Of a stretch of 64,000 nt of DNA, positions 43,261 to 52,066 are shown one piece after another. Made by a program: the position numbers and the translations under genes. Each line of letters begins with the position of its first letter. The first letter of the stretch is position 1. The stretch comes from Ferrimonas sediminicola (lineage in GTDB: Bacteria; Pseudomonadota; Gammaproteobacteria; Enterobacterales; Shewanellaceae): NCBI RefSeq assembly GCF_005116715.1, contig NZ_SWCI01000007.1, forward strand, positions 62,001 through 126,000. Reading direction: 5' to 3'. Under the pieces are notes generated by a model, which worked only from the letters and a program-made list of their open reading frames with translations, had not been told where the DNA came from and ran no database searches.

Positions 43261-43290
43261 GAAGCCGGGCGATGCCCGGCTTCCTTTTTT
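43261..43290 (+). terminator. Intrinsic terminator of the SIMPL-lipoprotein operon
   Basis: GAAGCCGGGC (43261-43270) and GCCCGGCTTC (43274-43283) are followed by seven T. Its tail touches the stop codon of the convergent dihydroorotase gene. Confidence 0.9.
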
Positions 43291-44635
43291 AGCGGTTGAA
43301 CACGAGTCTCTGACCCACAGGATCGGAGATCACCTCCCGGCCGTCATAGGCCAGGACCCCGCCCACCCAGGTGGCGGCGATGGTGGAGCGGAAGGTGTAG
43401 CCTTCGAAGGGGCTCCAGTGACACTTGTAGAGCAGGTTGTCCTTGTTGACCGGGTAGGGCTTTTCCAGATCGATCAGCACCAGATCGGCGTGGTAACCCT
43501 CGCGCAGGTAGCCGCGCTCCTTCAGGTTGAAGCGTTCGGCCACCGCATGGCTGGTCTTCTGCACCACGGACTCCAGGGTTAACACCCCGTCATGCACATG
43601 CTCCAGCAGCGAGAGCAGGGCGTGCTGCACCAGGGGAACGCCGGAGGGGGCCTTGAAGTAGGTGTTCTGCTTCTCCTCCCAGGTGTGGGGGGCGTGGTCG
43701 GTGGCGATGACGTCGATCACGTCCCGCTTCACCGCATCCAGCAGCGCCTGGCGATCCCGTTCGGTCTTCACCGAGGGGTTGCATTTGATCTGGGTGCCGA
43801 GGGTGTCGTAGTCGGCATCGCTGAAGAACAGGTGGTGGACGCAGGCTTCGGCAGTGATGTTGGCCTCGGCCAGGCTGTCCAGGCTCTTGTGGGCTTCGAA
43901 CAGCGCCAGTTCGTCGGCGGTGGAGATGTGCAGCACATGCAAGCGGGTGCCGTGCGCCTTGGCCAGCTCGATGGCCATCTTGGTGGACTTGAGGCAGGCT
44001 TCCCTGGAGCGGATCTCGCCGTGGAGTTTCACCGGTACCGCCTCGCCGTACTTGGCCCGGGCCGCAGCCTCGTTGGCGTCGATCATCGGGGTGTCTTCGC
44101 AGTGGGTCACCACCGGAATTTTGGCATTGGCGAAGATCGCCTCCAGGGTTTCCCGGTTGTCCACCAGCATGTTGCCGGTGGAGGCGCCCATAAAGATCTT
44201 GATGCCGCAGGCTGCCTGGGGATCCAGGGTGCGGATCTCCTCCAGGTTGTCGTTGGTGGCCCCCAGGTAGAAGGCGTAGTTGGCGACGGAGACCTCCGCG
44301 GCGCGCCGGTACTTGGCTTCCAGAGCCTCCGCATTGGTGGTCTGAGGATTCACATTGGGCATCTCCATGAAGCTGGTGATGCCGCCGGCGACGGCGGCGC
44401 GGCTCTCGGAGAGGATGTTGCCCTTGTGGGTGAGGCCCGGCTCACGGAAGTGAACCTGGTCATCGATCATTCCGGGGATCAGCAGTTTGCCCTCGGCGTG
44501 GATGATCTCGGCGCCATCGGGAGCGTCGATCTGCGGGGCGATCTTCTGGATGCGACCGTCGGCGATCAGCAGATCGCCCTGTTGACGGATCCCCTCGTTC
44601 AGCAGGGTGGCGCGTTTTATCAGTGTGATGGTCAT
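43289..44635 (-). CDS. pyrC: Dihydroorotase (PyrC/AllB superfamily type)
   Basis: A 448-residue cyclic amidohydrolase. The first metal site is DQVHFREPG, Lys is in ACGIKIFMGAS, further ligands are in VVTHCED and LHVLHIST, and the final Asp is in IATDHAPHTWEEK. This is the long dihydroorotase type found in many Alteromonadales rather than the short E. coli PyrC; it converts carbamoyl-aspartate to dihydroorotate in pyrimidine synthesis. Allantoinase is the main alternative and cannot be wholly excluded. It is monocistronic and divergent from an M23 peptidase gene. Confidence 0.88.
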   Translation of the reverse strand: MTITLIKRATLLNEGIRQQGDLLIADGRIQKIAPQIDAPDGAEIIHAEGKLLIPGMIDDQVHFREPGLTHKGNILSESRAAVAGGITSFMEMPNVNPQTTNAEALEAKYRRAAEVSVANYAFYLGATNDNLEEIRTLDPQAACGIKIFMGASTGNMLVDNRETLEAIFANAKIPVVTHCEDTPMIDANEAAARAKYGEAVPVKLHGEIRSREACLKSTKMAIELAKAHGTRLHVLHISTADELALFEAHKSLDSLAEANITAEACVHHLFFSDADYDTLGTQIKCNPSVKTERDRQALLDAVKRDVIDVIATDHAPHTWEEKQNTYFKAPSGVPLVQHALLSLLEHVHDGVLTLESVVQKTSHAVAERFNLKERGYLREGYHADLVLIDLEKPYPVNKDNLLYKCHWSPFEGYTFRSTIAATWVGGVLAYDGREVISDPVGQRLVFNR

Positions 44636-44717
44636 GGGCCGCTCTTATGCTCTTGTTTGGGTACAGACGCCGCCTATAATAGCGGATTGGGTCTCGTTTC
44701 GCCTATAAGGATGTGAC

Positions 44718-45536
44718 ATGTTCCGCAGTTTGAGCCTTGTTTTATTTTCCCTTTTTACCCTTTTTTCTCATGCGTCGGCGCTGGAGCTCAGAGACCCGTT
44801 GACCCAGGGCGCCCTGGTGCGGGCCAAGGTGCAGCCCGGCAGCCAGGTGACCCTCAATGGCACACCGGTGCGCCTGGATGAGGCGGGTAACCTGGTGTTC
44901 GGCTTCGGCCGCGATGCGCCGCTGAACCAGTTGGTTGCCGTGATCGCGCCCAGTGGTGAGGTGACCGAGTTTCCGCTGACCCTGACCAAGCGCAGCTATC
45001 TGATCCAGCGCATCGAGGGGATCGCCAGGCGCATCATGGAGCCCAAGCCTGAGGATGTCGCCAGGGCCAGGCAGGACAGCGTCCAGGTCAAGCAGGCCAG
45101 GGCGACCGATTCGGATCGCACCGATTGGCAACAGAACTTCATCTGGCCGCTGACCGGCCCGATCACCGGTGTCTACGGCAGCCAGCGGGTCTACAACGGT
45201 GTCCCCAAGCGGCCCCACTTCGGGGTGGATGTGGCGGCGCCCACCGGCACTCGGGTGGTGGCACCGGCGGATGGGGTGATCACCCTGGCGGTGCCGGACA
45301 TGTTCTACTCCGGCGGCACCCTGATCATCGATCATGGCTACGGGGTCTCCTCCTCCTTCCTGCACCTGTCCCGCCTGCTGGTCCAACCCGGTGACGAGGT
45401 GCGCCAGGGCCAGGAGGTGGCGGAGGTGGGTGCCACCGGACGGGTTACCGGCCCTCATCTGGACTGGCGTCTCAACTGGTTCGGTCAGCGCCTCGACCCC
45501 CAGTTACTGGTTCCAAAAATGGTTGAAAAACCGTGA
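44718..45536 (+). CDS. M23-family peptidoglycan endopeptidase
   Basis: A 272-residue exported peptidase: signal peptide ending HASA, an N-terminal beta domain, and a C-terminal M23/LytM domain with HFGVDVAAPTG (first zinc His and Asp), SSSFLHLSRLL and HLDWRLNW (final His). All zinc ligands are present, so it should cleave peptidoglycan cross-links in the periplasm. Single gene. Confidence 0.9.
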   Translation: MFRSLSLVLFSLFTLFSHASALELRDPLTQGALVRAKVQPGSQVTLNGTPVRLDEAGNLVFGFGRDAPLNQLVAVIAPSGEVTEFPLTLTKRSYLIQRIEGIARRIMEPKPEDVARARQDSVQVKQARATDSDRTDWQQNFIWPLTGPITGVYGSQRVYNGVPKRPHFGVDVAAPTGTRVVAPADGVITLAVPDMFYSGGTLIIDHGYGVSSSFLHLSRLLVQPGDEVRQGQEVAEVGATGRVTGPHLDWRLNWFGQRLDPQLLVPKMVEKP

Positions 45537-45545
45537 CTATTTGAT

Positions 45546-45575
45546 GGATGTTACAACTTGGCGGTTGTGACATCC
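45546..45575. repeat. 12-bp inverted repeat upstream of the borosin locus
   Basis: GGATGTTACAAC (45546-45557) and GTTGTGACATCC (45564-45575) pair fully with one G-U. No T-tract follows, so an operator is as likely as a terminator. Confidence 0.45.
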
Positions 45576-45721
45576 CGTGGCTCCTGCTAGCATCCAAGAG
45601 TCGGAGTGACCAGTGAATTTAGCTGTGATAACTGCCTAATGGGAATGATTAATTTCGTTGAATCTGGTGAGTTGGCTCCGCAATCTTGAACTGGCTATCC
45701 TGATTACACAAGGAGAGTGTG

Positions 45722-45955
45722 ATGACCAACGAAGCACAGAAACTACTGATTAAGCTGGGCCTGGATGCCGAGCTGGCCGAGCGCTTTTCCGTGTCTCCCG
45801 AGCTGGTGTGCGATGAACTGCGGCTGGACGCTGAAACCCGAAAGCAGATTCTGCAACTGAGTGAGGACGGCGATGACGACAAGGTCATCCCCTTCTCCAC
45901 CACCTGGGTGATCATGGTGCAGCTGAACGACATGGCCAGCAAGACCCACGCTTGA
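45722..45955 (+). CDS. Borosin precursor peptide (SonA-like)
   Basis: A 77-residue peptide. Residues 4-45 (AQKLLIKLGLDAELAERFSV, then LDAETRKQILQL) have the small helical-bundle pattern of the borosin binding domain seen in SonA of Shewanella. An acidic linker (SEDGDDD) follows, and then the hydrophobic segment STTWVIMVQL at 59-68, close in character to the omphalotin core WVIVVG. This is the expected substrate of the methyltransferase at 47773, which would N-methylate backbone amides in that segment. AGGAG precedes the ATG at 45722 by six bases; a GTG at 45719 is less likely. No peptidase site is obvious. Confidence 0.8.
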   Translation: MTNEAQKLLIKLGLDAELAERFSVSPELVCDELRLDAETRKQILQLSEDGDDDKVIPFSTTWVIMVQLNDMASKTHA

Positions 45956-46014
45956 TCGTCGTTTTGATGGTGAGGGAAAGGGCTCCCTCACCATCTCTCC
46001 TCAGCAGGTGACCC

Positions 46015-47769
46015 ATGCCTTTGCAGCCTTTTACCCTCCTTTTGATACTGCTCCTTGCCTTCTCGGCCGGGGCCAGCGAGCCGGCCAACCCGCTGGGTGC
46101 CGCCGAGGTGGATGACAGCCTCCTTGAGCTCGAACAGCTGGCGAGAGCCCAGCCCAGCCTGGCGTTGACCCGGGCCGAGAAGCTGCTGGACCGATTCAAC
46201 TACCTCAAGCCGCCACAGCTGTGTAAGGCGTTGCAGCTGGCGGCCCTCAGCCATCTGGGGCTGGGGGAGAATCATAACGCCAAGCGCCGGGCCAAGCGGG
46301 CCGCGACCTGCGCCGAAGAGCTGGGGCTCTACGGCGAGCTGGTTTACGACCTCAAGCTGGAGGCGATCGCCTCCCATCAACTGATGGAGGAGGTGGACGC
46401 CTTCGGAGTCTACCTCAAGGCGCTGAAGTACCTCGATAGGGTCGAGGACCCGCAGCGAAAATCCGACGTTCTGATGTCGGTGGCCAATGTCTACATCAGC
46501 ATCGGCGATCCGGACCAGGCGCTGTTCTACGCCGAGCGTGCCAGGGCGATCCTCAAGGATCAGCCCACCGGCAAGTGCGGCCAGGCGTTGCTGCTGCTGA
46601 GCATTCGCCAGATGCGGGGTTATCGGGCCGAAATTGAGTTCGCCCAGGAGGAGCTGAAGCAGAGCTGCCTGAGCATCGATAACGCCTACATGAAGATCGC
46701 CGCCCTGATTCAGTTGGGCCAGTCCCACGTCGACATCGGCAATGATCAGCGGGCGCTGGAGGCGCTCGATCGCGCCTGGACGCTGCAGCAGGAGGGCAAT
46801 ATCGAGCTGAACCAGGGCGCCCTGTTCCACAAGAAGGCTCAGGTGCTGGTGAACATGAAGCGATTCGATGAGGCCCAGCAGGTGATCGAGGAGTTCTTCA
46901 ACCGCTTCAGCGGCAGCTATACCGCCGCCATGGTGGAGAGTTTCGAATCGGTTCAGGCGGATGTCGACATGGCCACCGGTCGTTATCAGAGCGCCGCCGA
47001 GCACTACCGCAAGGCGTTGATGGCGCAGAAAGAGGCGGCGGAGAAGAGCAATGACATCACCCTGGCGGTACAGAAGATCCAGATGGATTCCCTGCAGCAG
47101 CAGGCCCAGGTGAAAGAGGCCCAGGCCCTGCAGAAAGCCCATGAGGCCGAGCTGGAGAGGGAGCGGGCGCGCAGCAAAAGCTATATTGCCGTCAGCGCCG
47201 CCGTGGCCTTTGGCATTGTCGGCATGGCCCTGGTCAACCGCCGCATGGGTCGCAGTCGCAAACTCTACAAGGATCTGGCCCACTACGACGGCCTGACCGG
47301 CCTCTACAGCCGTTGGTTCTGGTTGCAGAGTGCCGAGCGCCGGTGCCAGCTCCTGGATCCCGCGACGCCGGCCTCGGTGCTGCTGCTGAGAATCGATGAG
47401 CTCAGGGCACTGAACCTCGAGCATGGCTACAGCGTCGGCGACGCCGTGATGCAGCGGGTGGCCGCCGAGCTGACAGAGATCAAGCCTGACTCCGCCCTGG
47501 TGGGACGAACCGGAGGGAATCAGATGGCACTGCTGCTGTCAGAGATGTCCCGTCCTGCCGCCACCGAGTTGGCGGAACGCATCAGGAATCGAATCGAGAT
47601 GTTGCCTCCGGCAGAGATGGATCTCAGCCGGGGGATCACCGTCACCCTTGGGGTGTGCGGGTACAGCCGCCAGAGAGACCTGAGCGAGCTGGTACTCAAA
47701 GCCGACAAGGCGCTGGATGAGGGCCGTCAGGGAGGCGGCAACCAGGTATTTGCTTTTGAAGGAAATTAA
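46015..47769 (+). CDS. TPR protein with degenerate GGDEF domain
   Basis: A 584-residue envelope-anchored protein: signal peptide (LLLILLLAFSAGA), TPR-like helices over about 55-330, a coiled coil at 340-385, one membrane helix (YIAVSAAVAFGIVGMALV) and a C-terminal diguanylate-cyclase fold from about 415. The catalytic GG(D/E)EF is replaced by GGNQM at 500-504, so it should not make cyclic di-GMP. The TPR part lies in the periplasm. It sits between the borosin precursor (59 bp upstream) and the methyltransferase (3 bp downstream), so it is co-expressed with them and may sense or export-couple the product; that role is inference. Confidence 0.85.
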   Translation: MPLQPFTLLLILLLAFSAGASEPANPLGAAEVDDSLLELEQLARAQPSLALTRAEKLLDRFNYLKPPQLCKALQLAALSHLGLGENHNAKRRAKRAATCAEELGLYGELVYDLKLEAIASHQLMEEVDAFGVYLKALKYLDRVEDPQRKSDVLMSVANVYISIGDPDQALFYAERARAILKDQPTGKCGQALLLLSIRQMRGYRAEIEFAQEELKQSCLSIDNAYMKIAALIQLGQSHVDIGNDQRALEALDRAWTLQQEGNIELNQGALFHKKAQVLVNMKRFDEAQQVIEEFFNRFSGSYTAAMVESFESVQADVDMATGRYQSAAEHYRKALMAQKEAAEKSNDITLAVQKIQMDSLQQQAQVKEAQALQKAHEAELERERARSKSYIAVSAAVAFGIVGMALVNRRMGRSRKLYKDLAHYDGLTGLYSRWFWLQSAERRCQLLDPATPASVLLLRIDELRALNLEHGYSVGDAVMQRVAAELTEIKPDSALVGRTGGNQMALLLSEMSRPAATELAERIRNRIEMLPPAEMDLSRGITVTLGVCGYSRQRDLSELVLKADKALDEGRQGGGNQVFAFEGN

Positions 47770-47772
47770 CCG

Positions 47773-48555
47773 ATGAAACAGGGACGTCTGGATATCGTCG
47801 GGCTGGGGATCAACATCCCCCGTCACACCTCAATGTTTACCGAAAGTCTGATCCGCAATGCCGACCGGGTGTTTCACCATGTGACCCACCCGGTGGCGCA
47901 GCAGTATATGGACCAGCTCAACCCCAACAACCATTCGCTGCATCGTCACTACACCGAGCAGGAGAGGCGGGAACAGGCCTATCATGCCATGGCCGACGAG
48001 GTGGTCAGCGCCGTGGCGGCTGGCGAGCGGGTGGTGATGGCGCTCTATGGCCACCCCCGGGTGTTTGCCATCGTGCCCAAGTTTTGCATTGAGCAGCTGC
48101 GGGGTAGCAAGCTGCCGGTGACCATGCATCCGGGCATCGGTGCCGACGCCTGCCTGTACGCCGATCTGAATCTGGATCCCGCCGAGCCCGGCCTCTGCCA
48201 CGTGGAAGCCAGCCAGTTCCTGTTCTTCAAGTTTGAACCCATGCTCCAGTGCCACCTGGTTCTGTGGCAGGTCTCCATTGCCGGTGACACCAGCTTTACC
48301 AGCATCCAGCGCAGTCAACAGGCGGAGCGTCAGCTGCTGGTCGACAAGCTGATGCGCTGGTACCCGGCGGACCACCCGGTGTGCCTGTATGAGGCGGCCA
48401 TCATCGCCCTGCACAAGGGGCGCAAGGAGTGGATTGAGCTGAAGGACCTGGCCTCGGCCCACCTCAACCCCTGGACCACCGCGGTATTACGGCCGTTGAA
48501 GACGCTGGAGCTGGACAGGGAGATGTATGACAGCCAACAGGCGCTGAAGAGATAG
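47773..48555 (+). CDS. Borosin peptide-backbone N-methyltransferase (SonM-like)
   Basis: A 260-residue tetrapyrrole-methylase-fold enzyme that uses SAM. Features shared with split borosin methyltransferases are the opening DIVGLGINIP, the catalytic Arg66/Tyr70 pair in ERREQAYHAM (same spacing as Arg72/Tyr76 of OphMA), MALYGHPRVFA at 89-99, PGIGADACLYADLNLDP at 120-136 and EASQFLFFKF. It should N-methylate backbone amides of the precursor encoded at 45722. Ordinary tetrapyrrole methylases (CobA, RsmI) lack this motif set. It begins three bases after the TPR/GGDEF gene and is followed by a terminator. Confidence 0.85.
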   Translation: MKQGRLDIVGLGINIPRHTSMFTESLIRNADRVFHHVTHPVAQQYMDQLNPNNHSLHRHYTEQERREQAYHAMADEVVSAVAAGERVVMALYGHPRVFAIVPKFCIEQLRGSKLPVTMHPGIGADACLYADLNLDPAEPGLCHVEASQFLFFKFEPMLQCHLVLWQVSIAGDTSFTSIQRSQQAERQLLVDKLMRWYPADHPVCLYEAAIIALHKGRKEWIELKDLASAHLNPWTTAVLRPLKTLELDREMYDSQQALKR

Positions 48556-48559
48556 AGAA

Positions 48560-48585
48560 AAACCCGGGGAACCCGGGCTTTTTCA
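48560..48585. terminator. Bidirectional terminator
   Basis: CCCGGG (48563-48568) and CCCGGG (48572-48577) form a GC stem flanked by A-runs on one side and T-runs on the other, serving the borosin operon and the convergent DUF368 gene. Confidence 0.7.
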
Positions 48586-48604
48586 GGCCGGTTGTCCCGG
48601 CGCG

Positions 48605-49525
48605 CTAGCCTTCGCGCTCGCCGAGCTTTTCCAGTATCAGCACCAGCAGGAAACCCGCCGCTGCGCAGGACAGGGCCAGCAGCAACTGGTTGGAGTCGCC
48701 GGTGGCCTGCTCAAACTGGCCCGGCAGCAGATTCTCCTGCAGCAGCGGCACCTGTTCCCCCTTGGAGTTGGTGCGCCAGCTCAGGGTCTGCTTCCAGGGC
48801 CAGATCTTGCCCAGGGTGCCGATCAGCAGCCCGGTCAGGAAGGCCAGGGTCTGAGTATGGAATCGGCGCAGCAGGAAGGAGAGCAGGTGAGAGAAACTCA
48901 GCAGGCCCAGCACGGTGCCGCTGAGGAAGATGGCGATGGTCACCAGGTCCCGCTGGCTGACCGCCGCCAGCACCGGGCCGTACAGTCCCAGCAGCAGCAG
49001 GATAAAGCTGCCGGAGATCCCGGGTAGGATCATGGCGCAGATGGCGATCATCCCGCCAATGAGAATGTTCATCGGGGTGGGGTCCAGGGCCAGCGGGTTG
49101 GCCACCGACAGGATCCAGGCCAGGCCGATGCCGATCGCCAGGGAGAGCAGCTGCGGCGGATCCCACCGGTCAATCTGTTTGCTGATGTGCAGGATAGAGA
49201 CCAGAATCAATCCGAAGAAGAAACTCCAGATGGCAATAGGCTGAGTCGCCAGCAGGTGAGAGATCAGCTTGGCCAGGGTGGCGATGGCCAGGCCGATCCC
49301 CGCCATCAGGGTGATAAGGAAGGGGGCGTTGATGTGGTTCCAGGCGGCCTTGAACCCCTCGCGGCGGATGCGGCCGATCAGGCTGGGGTTGATGCGGCGG
49401 ATGCTCTCCAGCAGCTGATCGTAGATGCCGGTGATGAAGGCGATGGTGCCGCCGGAAACCCCGGGCACCACGTCGGCGGCCCCCATGGCCATCCCTTTCA
49501 GGAAGGTCTTAATGTCCAATCTCAT
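48605..49525 (-). CDS. popT: DUF368 polyprenyl-phosphate transporter (PopT)
   Basis: A 306-residue inner-membrane protein with two inverted DUF368 halves: GMAMGAADVVPGVSGGTIAF near the N-terminus and CAMILPGISGSFILLLLGLY in the middle, plus several further helices. DUF368 proteins recycle undecaprenyl phosphate across the membrane for cell-wall synthesis. The ATG at 49525 is used; no strong ribosome-binding site is visible. It is divergent from patB. Confidence 0.9.
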   Translation of the reverse strand: MRLDIKTFLKGMAMGAADVVPGVSGGTIAFITGIYDQLLESIRRINPSLIGRIRREGFKAAWNHINAPFLITLMAGIGLAIATLAKLISHLLATQPIAIWSFFFGLILVSILHISKQIDRWDPPQLLSLAIGIGLAWILSVANPLALDPTPMNILIGGMIAICAMILPGISGSFILLLLGLYGPVLAAVSQRDLVTIAIFLSGTVLGLLSFSHLLSFLLRRFHTQTLAFLTGLLIGTLGKIWPWKQTLSWRTNSKGEQVPLLQENLLPGQFEQATGDSNQLLLALSCAAAGFLLVLILEKLGEREG

Positions 49526-49608
49526 TAACAACGTCGTATCTGGTTGAGTTTGTCGGCATTATAGGGCGAGGATATGGAAAAGTCGTGCATTGTGAGGAGA
49601 GCGGGCCC

Positions 49609-50754
49609 ATGAGTTTTGAGCGATTGATCGACCGGCGCCGCAGCGACAGCCTGAAGTGGCAAAAATATCAGGACGCCGATGTGCTTCCCCTGTGGGTGGC
49701 GGACATGGATTTTGCCATCCCCTGGGAGGTGACCAAGGCGCTGCGGGCGCGGCTGGAACACGACATCTTCGGCTACGGCGTGCTGTCCCAGAGCACCAAG
49801 CAGACCCTGTGCCGCTGGCTCCATCAGCGCTGGCAGGTCGAGGCGACCCCCTCGCAACTGGTGACATTGCCGGCGGTGGTGCCGGGCCTGAATTTTGCCA
49901 TCGAGGCGATGGCCTGCAGTGACATCGGCTTCTTCTCACCCATCTATCCCCCGATACGTCAGGTGGCGCAGAACCTGGACATTCGCGGCCGTGCCCTGGA
50001 GATGCCGCTGGAACAGGGGCGTTACCGCATGCCCCTGGAGGCGATCGAGCAGGCGGCCAGGGAGGGGATGCAGGCGCTGCTGCTGTGCAACCCCCACAAC
50101 CCCGGGGGCACCATCTGGCACGCGCGGGAGCTGGAGGCGCTGCTGGCGCTCTCCCGCCAGTACGACCTGCTGCTGGTCAGCGATGAGATCCATGGCGATC
50201 TGATCATGCCCGGCAATCGGCATCACTCCCTCTCCGCCCTGGCCACAGAGGAGGACGCGGTGATCACCCTGATCTCCGCCGGCAAGAGCTTCAACCTGGC
50301 GGGACTGCCCATCGCCTTCGCCCTGGCCAAGCAGGGGGAGATACGCCGCCGTCTCAAGGCGCAGTTGACCGGACGCTGTGCCACTCACAATGTGCTGGCG
50401 GCGGTGGCCATGGAGGCCGCCTTCGGCCGCTGTGCCCCCTGGCTGGATGAGCTGAGGCAATACCTGGGGCAGAACTGGGGGCGCATCGAGGCGCGACTGG
50501 GCGGTGTCGACGGGATCAGGTTGATGAAGCCGGAAGCGACCTACCTGGCCTGGATAGACTGCCGGGGCCTGGGGTGGGAGGAGGAGCCCTCCAAGGTGTT
50601 TACCCGGTTCGGAGTGGGGCTCTCCTGTGGCACCGAGTTTGGGGCCCCGGGGTTTGTCAGGCTCAACTTTGCCTGTCCCGAGCAGACCCTGAACCAGGCC
50701 CTGGAACGGATGGTCAGGGCCCTGACAGATCATGGGAAGCGGGTGGCAGGCTAG
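49609..50754 (+). CDS. PatB/MalY-type cystathionine beta-lyase
   Basis: A 381-residue PLP-dependent fold-I aminotransferase-like enzyme. LPLWVADMDF near residue 27 is the signature of the MalY/PatB branch, CNPHNPGGTIW and LVSDEIHGDL are PLP-pocket segments, and the Schiff-base Lys is in SAGKSFNLAG. The family cleaves C-S bonds of cystathionine or cysteine. The ATG at 49609 follows GAGGAG. It is convergent with yecM. Confidence 0.9.
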   Translation: MSFERLIDRRRSDSLKWQKYQDADVLPLWVADMDFAIPWEVTKALRARLEHDIFGYGVLSQSTKQTLCRWLHQRWQVEATPSQLVTLPAVVPGLNFAIEAMACSDIGFFSPIYPPIRQVAQNLDIRGRALEMPLEQGRYRMPLEAIEQAAREGMQALLLCNPHNPGGTIWHARELEALLALSRQYDLLLVSDEIHGDLIMPGNRHHSLSALATEEDAVITLISAGKSFNLAGLPIAFALAKQGEIRRRLKAQLTGRCATHNVLAAVAMEAAFGRCAPWLDELRQYLGQNWGRIEARLGGVDGIRLMKPEATYLAWIDCRGLGWEEEPSKVFTRFGVGLSCGTEFGAPGFVRLNFACPEQTLNQALERMVRALTDHGKRVAG

Positions 50755-51329
50755 CCCTGGGACGGGGCGGGGCGGTGGCCGATCACCTCGCGGATATCGT
50801 AGGGGTGCAGCTTGATGGTCAGCGGCCCCTGCTTGAACGACACCGTCGGGTTGGGCAGGGGCTCATCATCGGCCTTGGACCCGCTGCTCTTCACCTCGAT
50901 ATCCAGGGTGCCATCGACGATCACCGGCCACTTGGCGGTGATCACCGGCAGTTTGCGCACCGCGTCCAGCATCTCCTCCTGGGTCTGGGCGCCGCAGGGC
51001 AGCACAAACTCGATGTGCTCCCAGCCATCCCGGCGCCTGCGGCCATCGGGGAAGGGCAGCTCAATCACCTCGACCTGCCACTCACCCACCTTCAGTGGCT
51101 CATCCAGCTCGATCAGATAGATGGGGCGGCCGCCGATCACCTTATCGGAGAGCACCCGGCCTCGCTTGCGCAGATGGTTCAGCAAGTGGTCGGCGTCGGC
51201 CTTCTCGGTCACCCTCAGGGCGATGTGGTCGACCTGCAGCGCCGCCTTGACCAGCCCGAGCCGGTTGGCGAACAGGGTGATGTTATGGCCAAACTCAGGG
51301 AGTTTGGATAGCAGTTGTTCAATATTCAT
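50751..51329 (-). CDS. yecM: VOC-superfamily protein YecM
   Basis: A 192-residue YecM-family protein with a vicinal-oxygen-chelate fold: HIALRVTEKADADHLLNHLR, then PIYLIELDEPL and EHIEFVLPCG. YecM is a putative metal-binding enzyme without a proven reaction. Its start overlaps the end of the YfcE-like phosphodiesterase gene upstream, forming an operon. Confidence 0.88.
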   Translation of the reverse strand: MNIEQLLSKLPEFGHNITLFANRLGLVKAALQVDHIALRVTEKADADHLLNHLRKRGRVLSDKVIGGRPIYLIELDEPLKVGEWQVEVIELPFPDGRRRRDGWEHIEFVLPCGAQTQEEMLDAVRKLPVITAKWPVIVDGTLDIEVKSSGSKADDEPLPNPTVSFKQGPLTIKLHPYDIREVIGHRPAPSQG

Positions 51330-51864
51330 TGATCTCCGCCTGCTCTATGGTGTTGCCGTCCAGGCCCATGACGGTGAGGTGTGTACCATCGAAATGGCCC
51401 AGGCTCGGGGCGTAGCCGCCCTTGGGCAGGGTCACCGAACCCGGGTTGAACATCAGGCGCCCCTCCTGCCAGCGGGCCATGGGGATATGGGTGTGGCCGA
51501 AGCAGAAGATATCGCCCCGGGCCAGCGGCGGCAGCTTGGTGTCGTTCCACAGGTGGCCGTGGGTGATAAAGGCGCGCTGTTTGCCCAGCAGCATGTTGGA
51601 GTAATCCGCCAGGAGCGGAAACTGACACAGCATCTGGTCCACTTCGCTGTCGCAATTGCCCCGGACCGCCAGGATTCGCTCGGCGTGCTCATTCAGCCGC
51701 TCGGCCACCCTGGGCGGGTTGTAGCCGTCGGGTACCGGGTTCCTGGGACCATGGTTGAGAATGTCGCCCAGCAGGATCAGGTGGCGGCAGTTCAGCTTGT
51801 CCGCCCATTCCAGGGCCCTCTCAAGGGCCGGCAGGCAACCGTGGATGTCAGAGATAAACAGCAT
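51319..51864 (-). CDS. yfcE: YfcE-like metallophosphodiesterase
   Basis: A 181-residue calcineurin-like phosphoesterase starting MLFISDIHG, with the remaining metal motifs GDILNHGPRN, GNCD, ITHGHLW and GHTHIPM. This matches YfcE phosphodiesterases. An in-frame extension to 51918 exists but the family begins at the chosen Met. It overlaps yecM by 11 bp. Confidence 0.9.
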   Translation of the reverse strand: MLFISDIHGCLPALERALEWADKLNCRHLILLGDILNHGPRNPVPDGYNPPRVAERLNEHAERILAVRGNCDSEVDQMLCQFPLLADYSNMLLGKQRAFITHGHLWNDTKLPPLARGDIFCFGHTHIPMARWQEGRLMFNPGSVTLPKGGYAPSLGHFDGTHLTVMGLDGNTIEQAEINEY

Positions 51865-52066
51865 CAGTGAAACTTCGTTCTTGGTAGGATTCATCGAGTG
51901 TAACTGGCCCCTGTTCACATGGCCAGCTAAGAGCCGCTTAACGCTTTCAGGCTGTGAACTCTTCGAACAATTTCACCCAAAACCGCGGATTTTCGGCGTT
52001 TTCATTCCGGAGAAGCTGGGGTAACGTCAAACGGCAACCTCACAACGTCGATGAAGGGGAGTGGCT

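Noticed and set aside
45988-47424. 478-codon open frame antisense to the TPR/GGDEF gene
   Set aside because: No start signals or domains; the sense strand has signal peptide, TPR and GGDEF folds.
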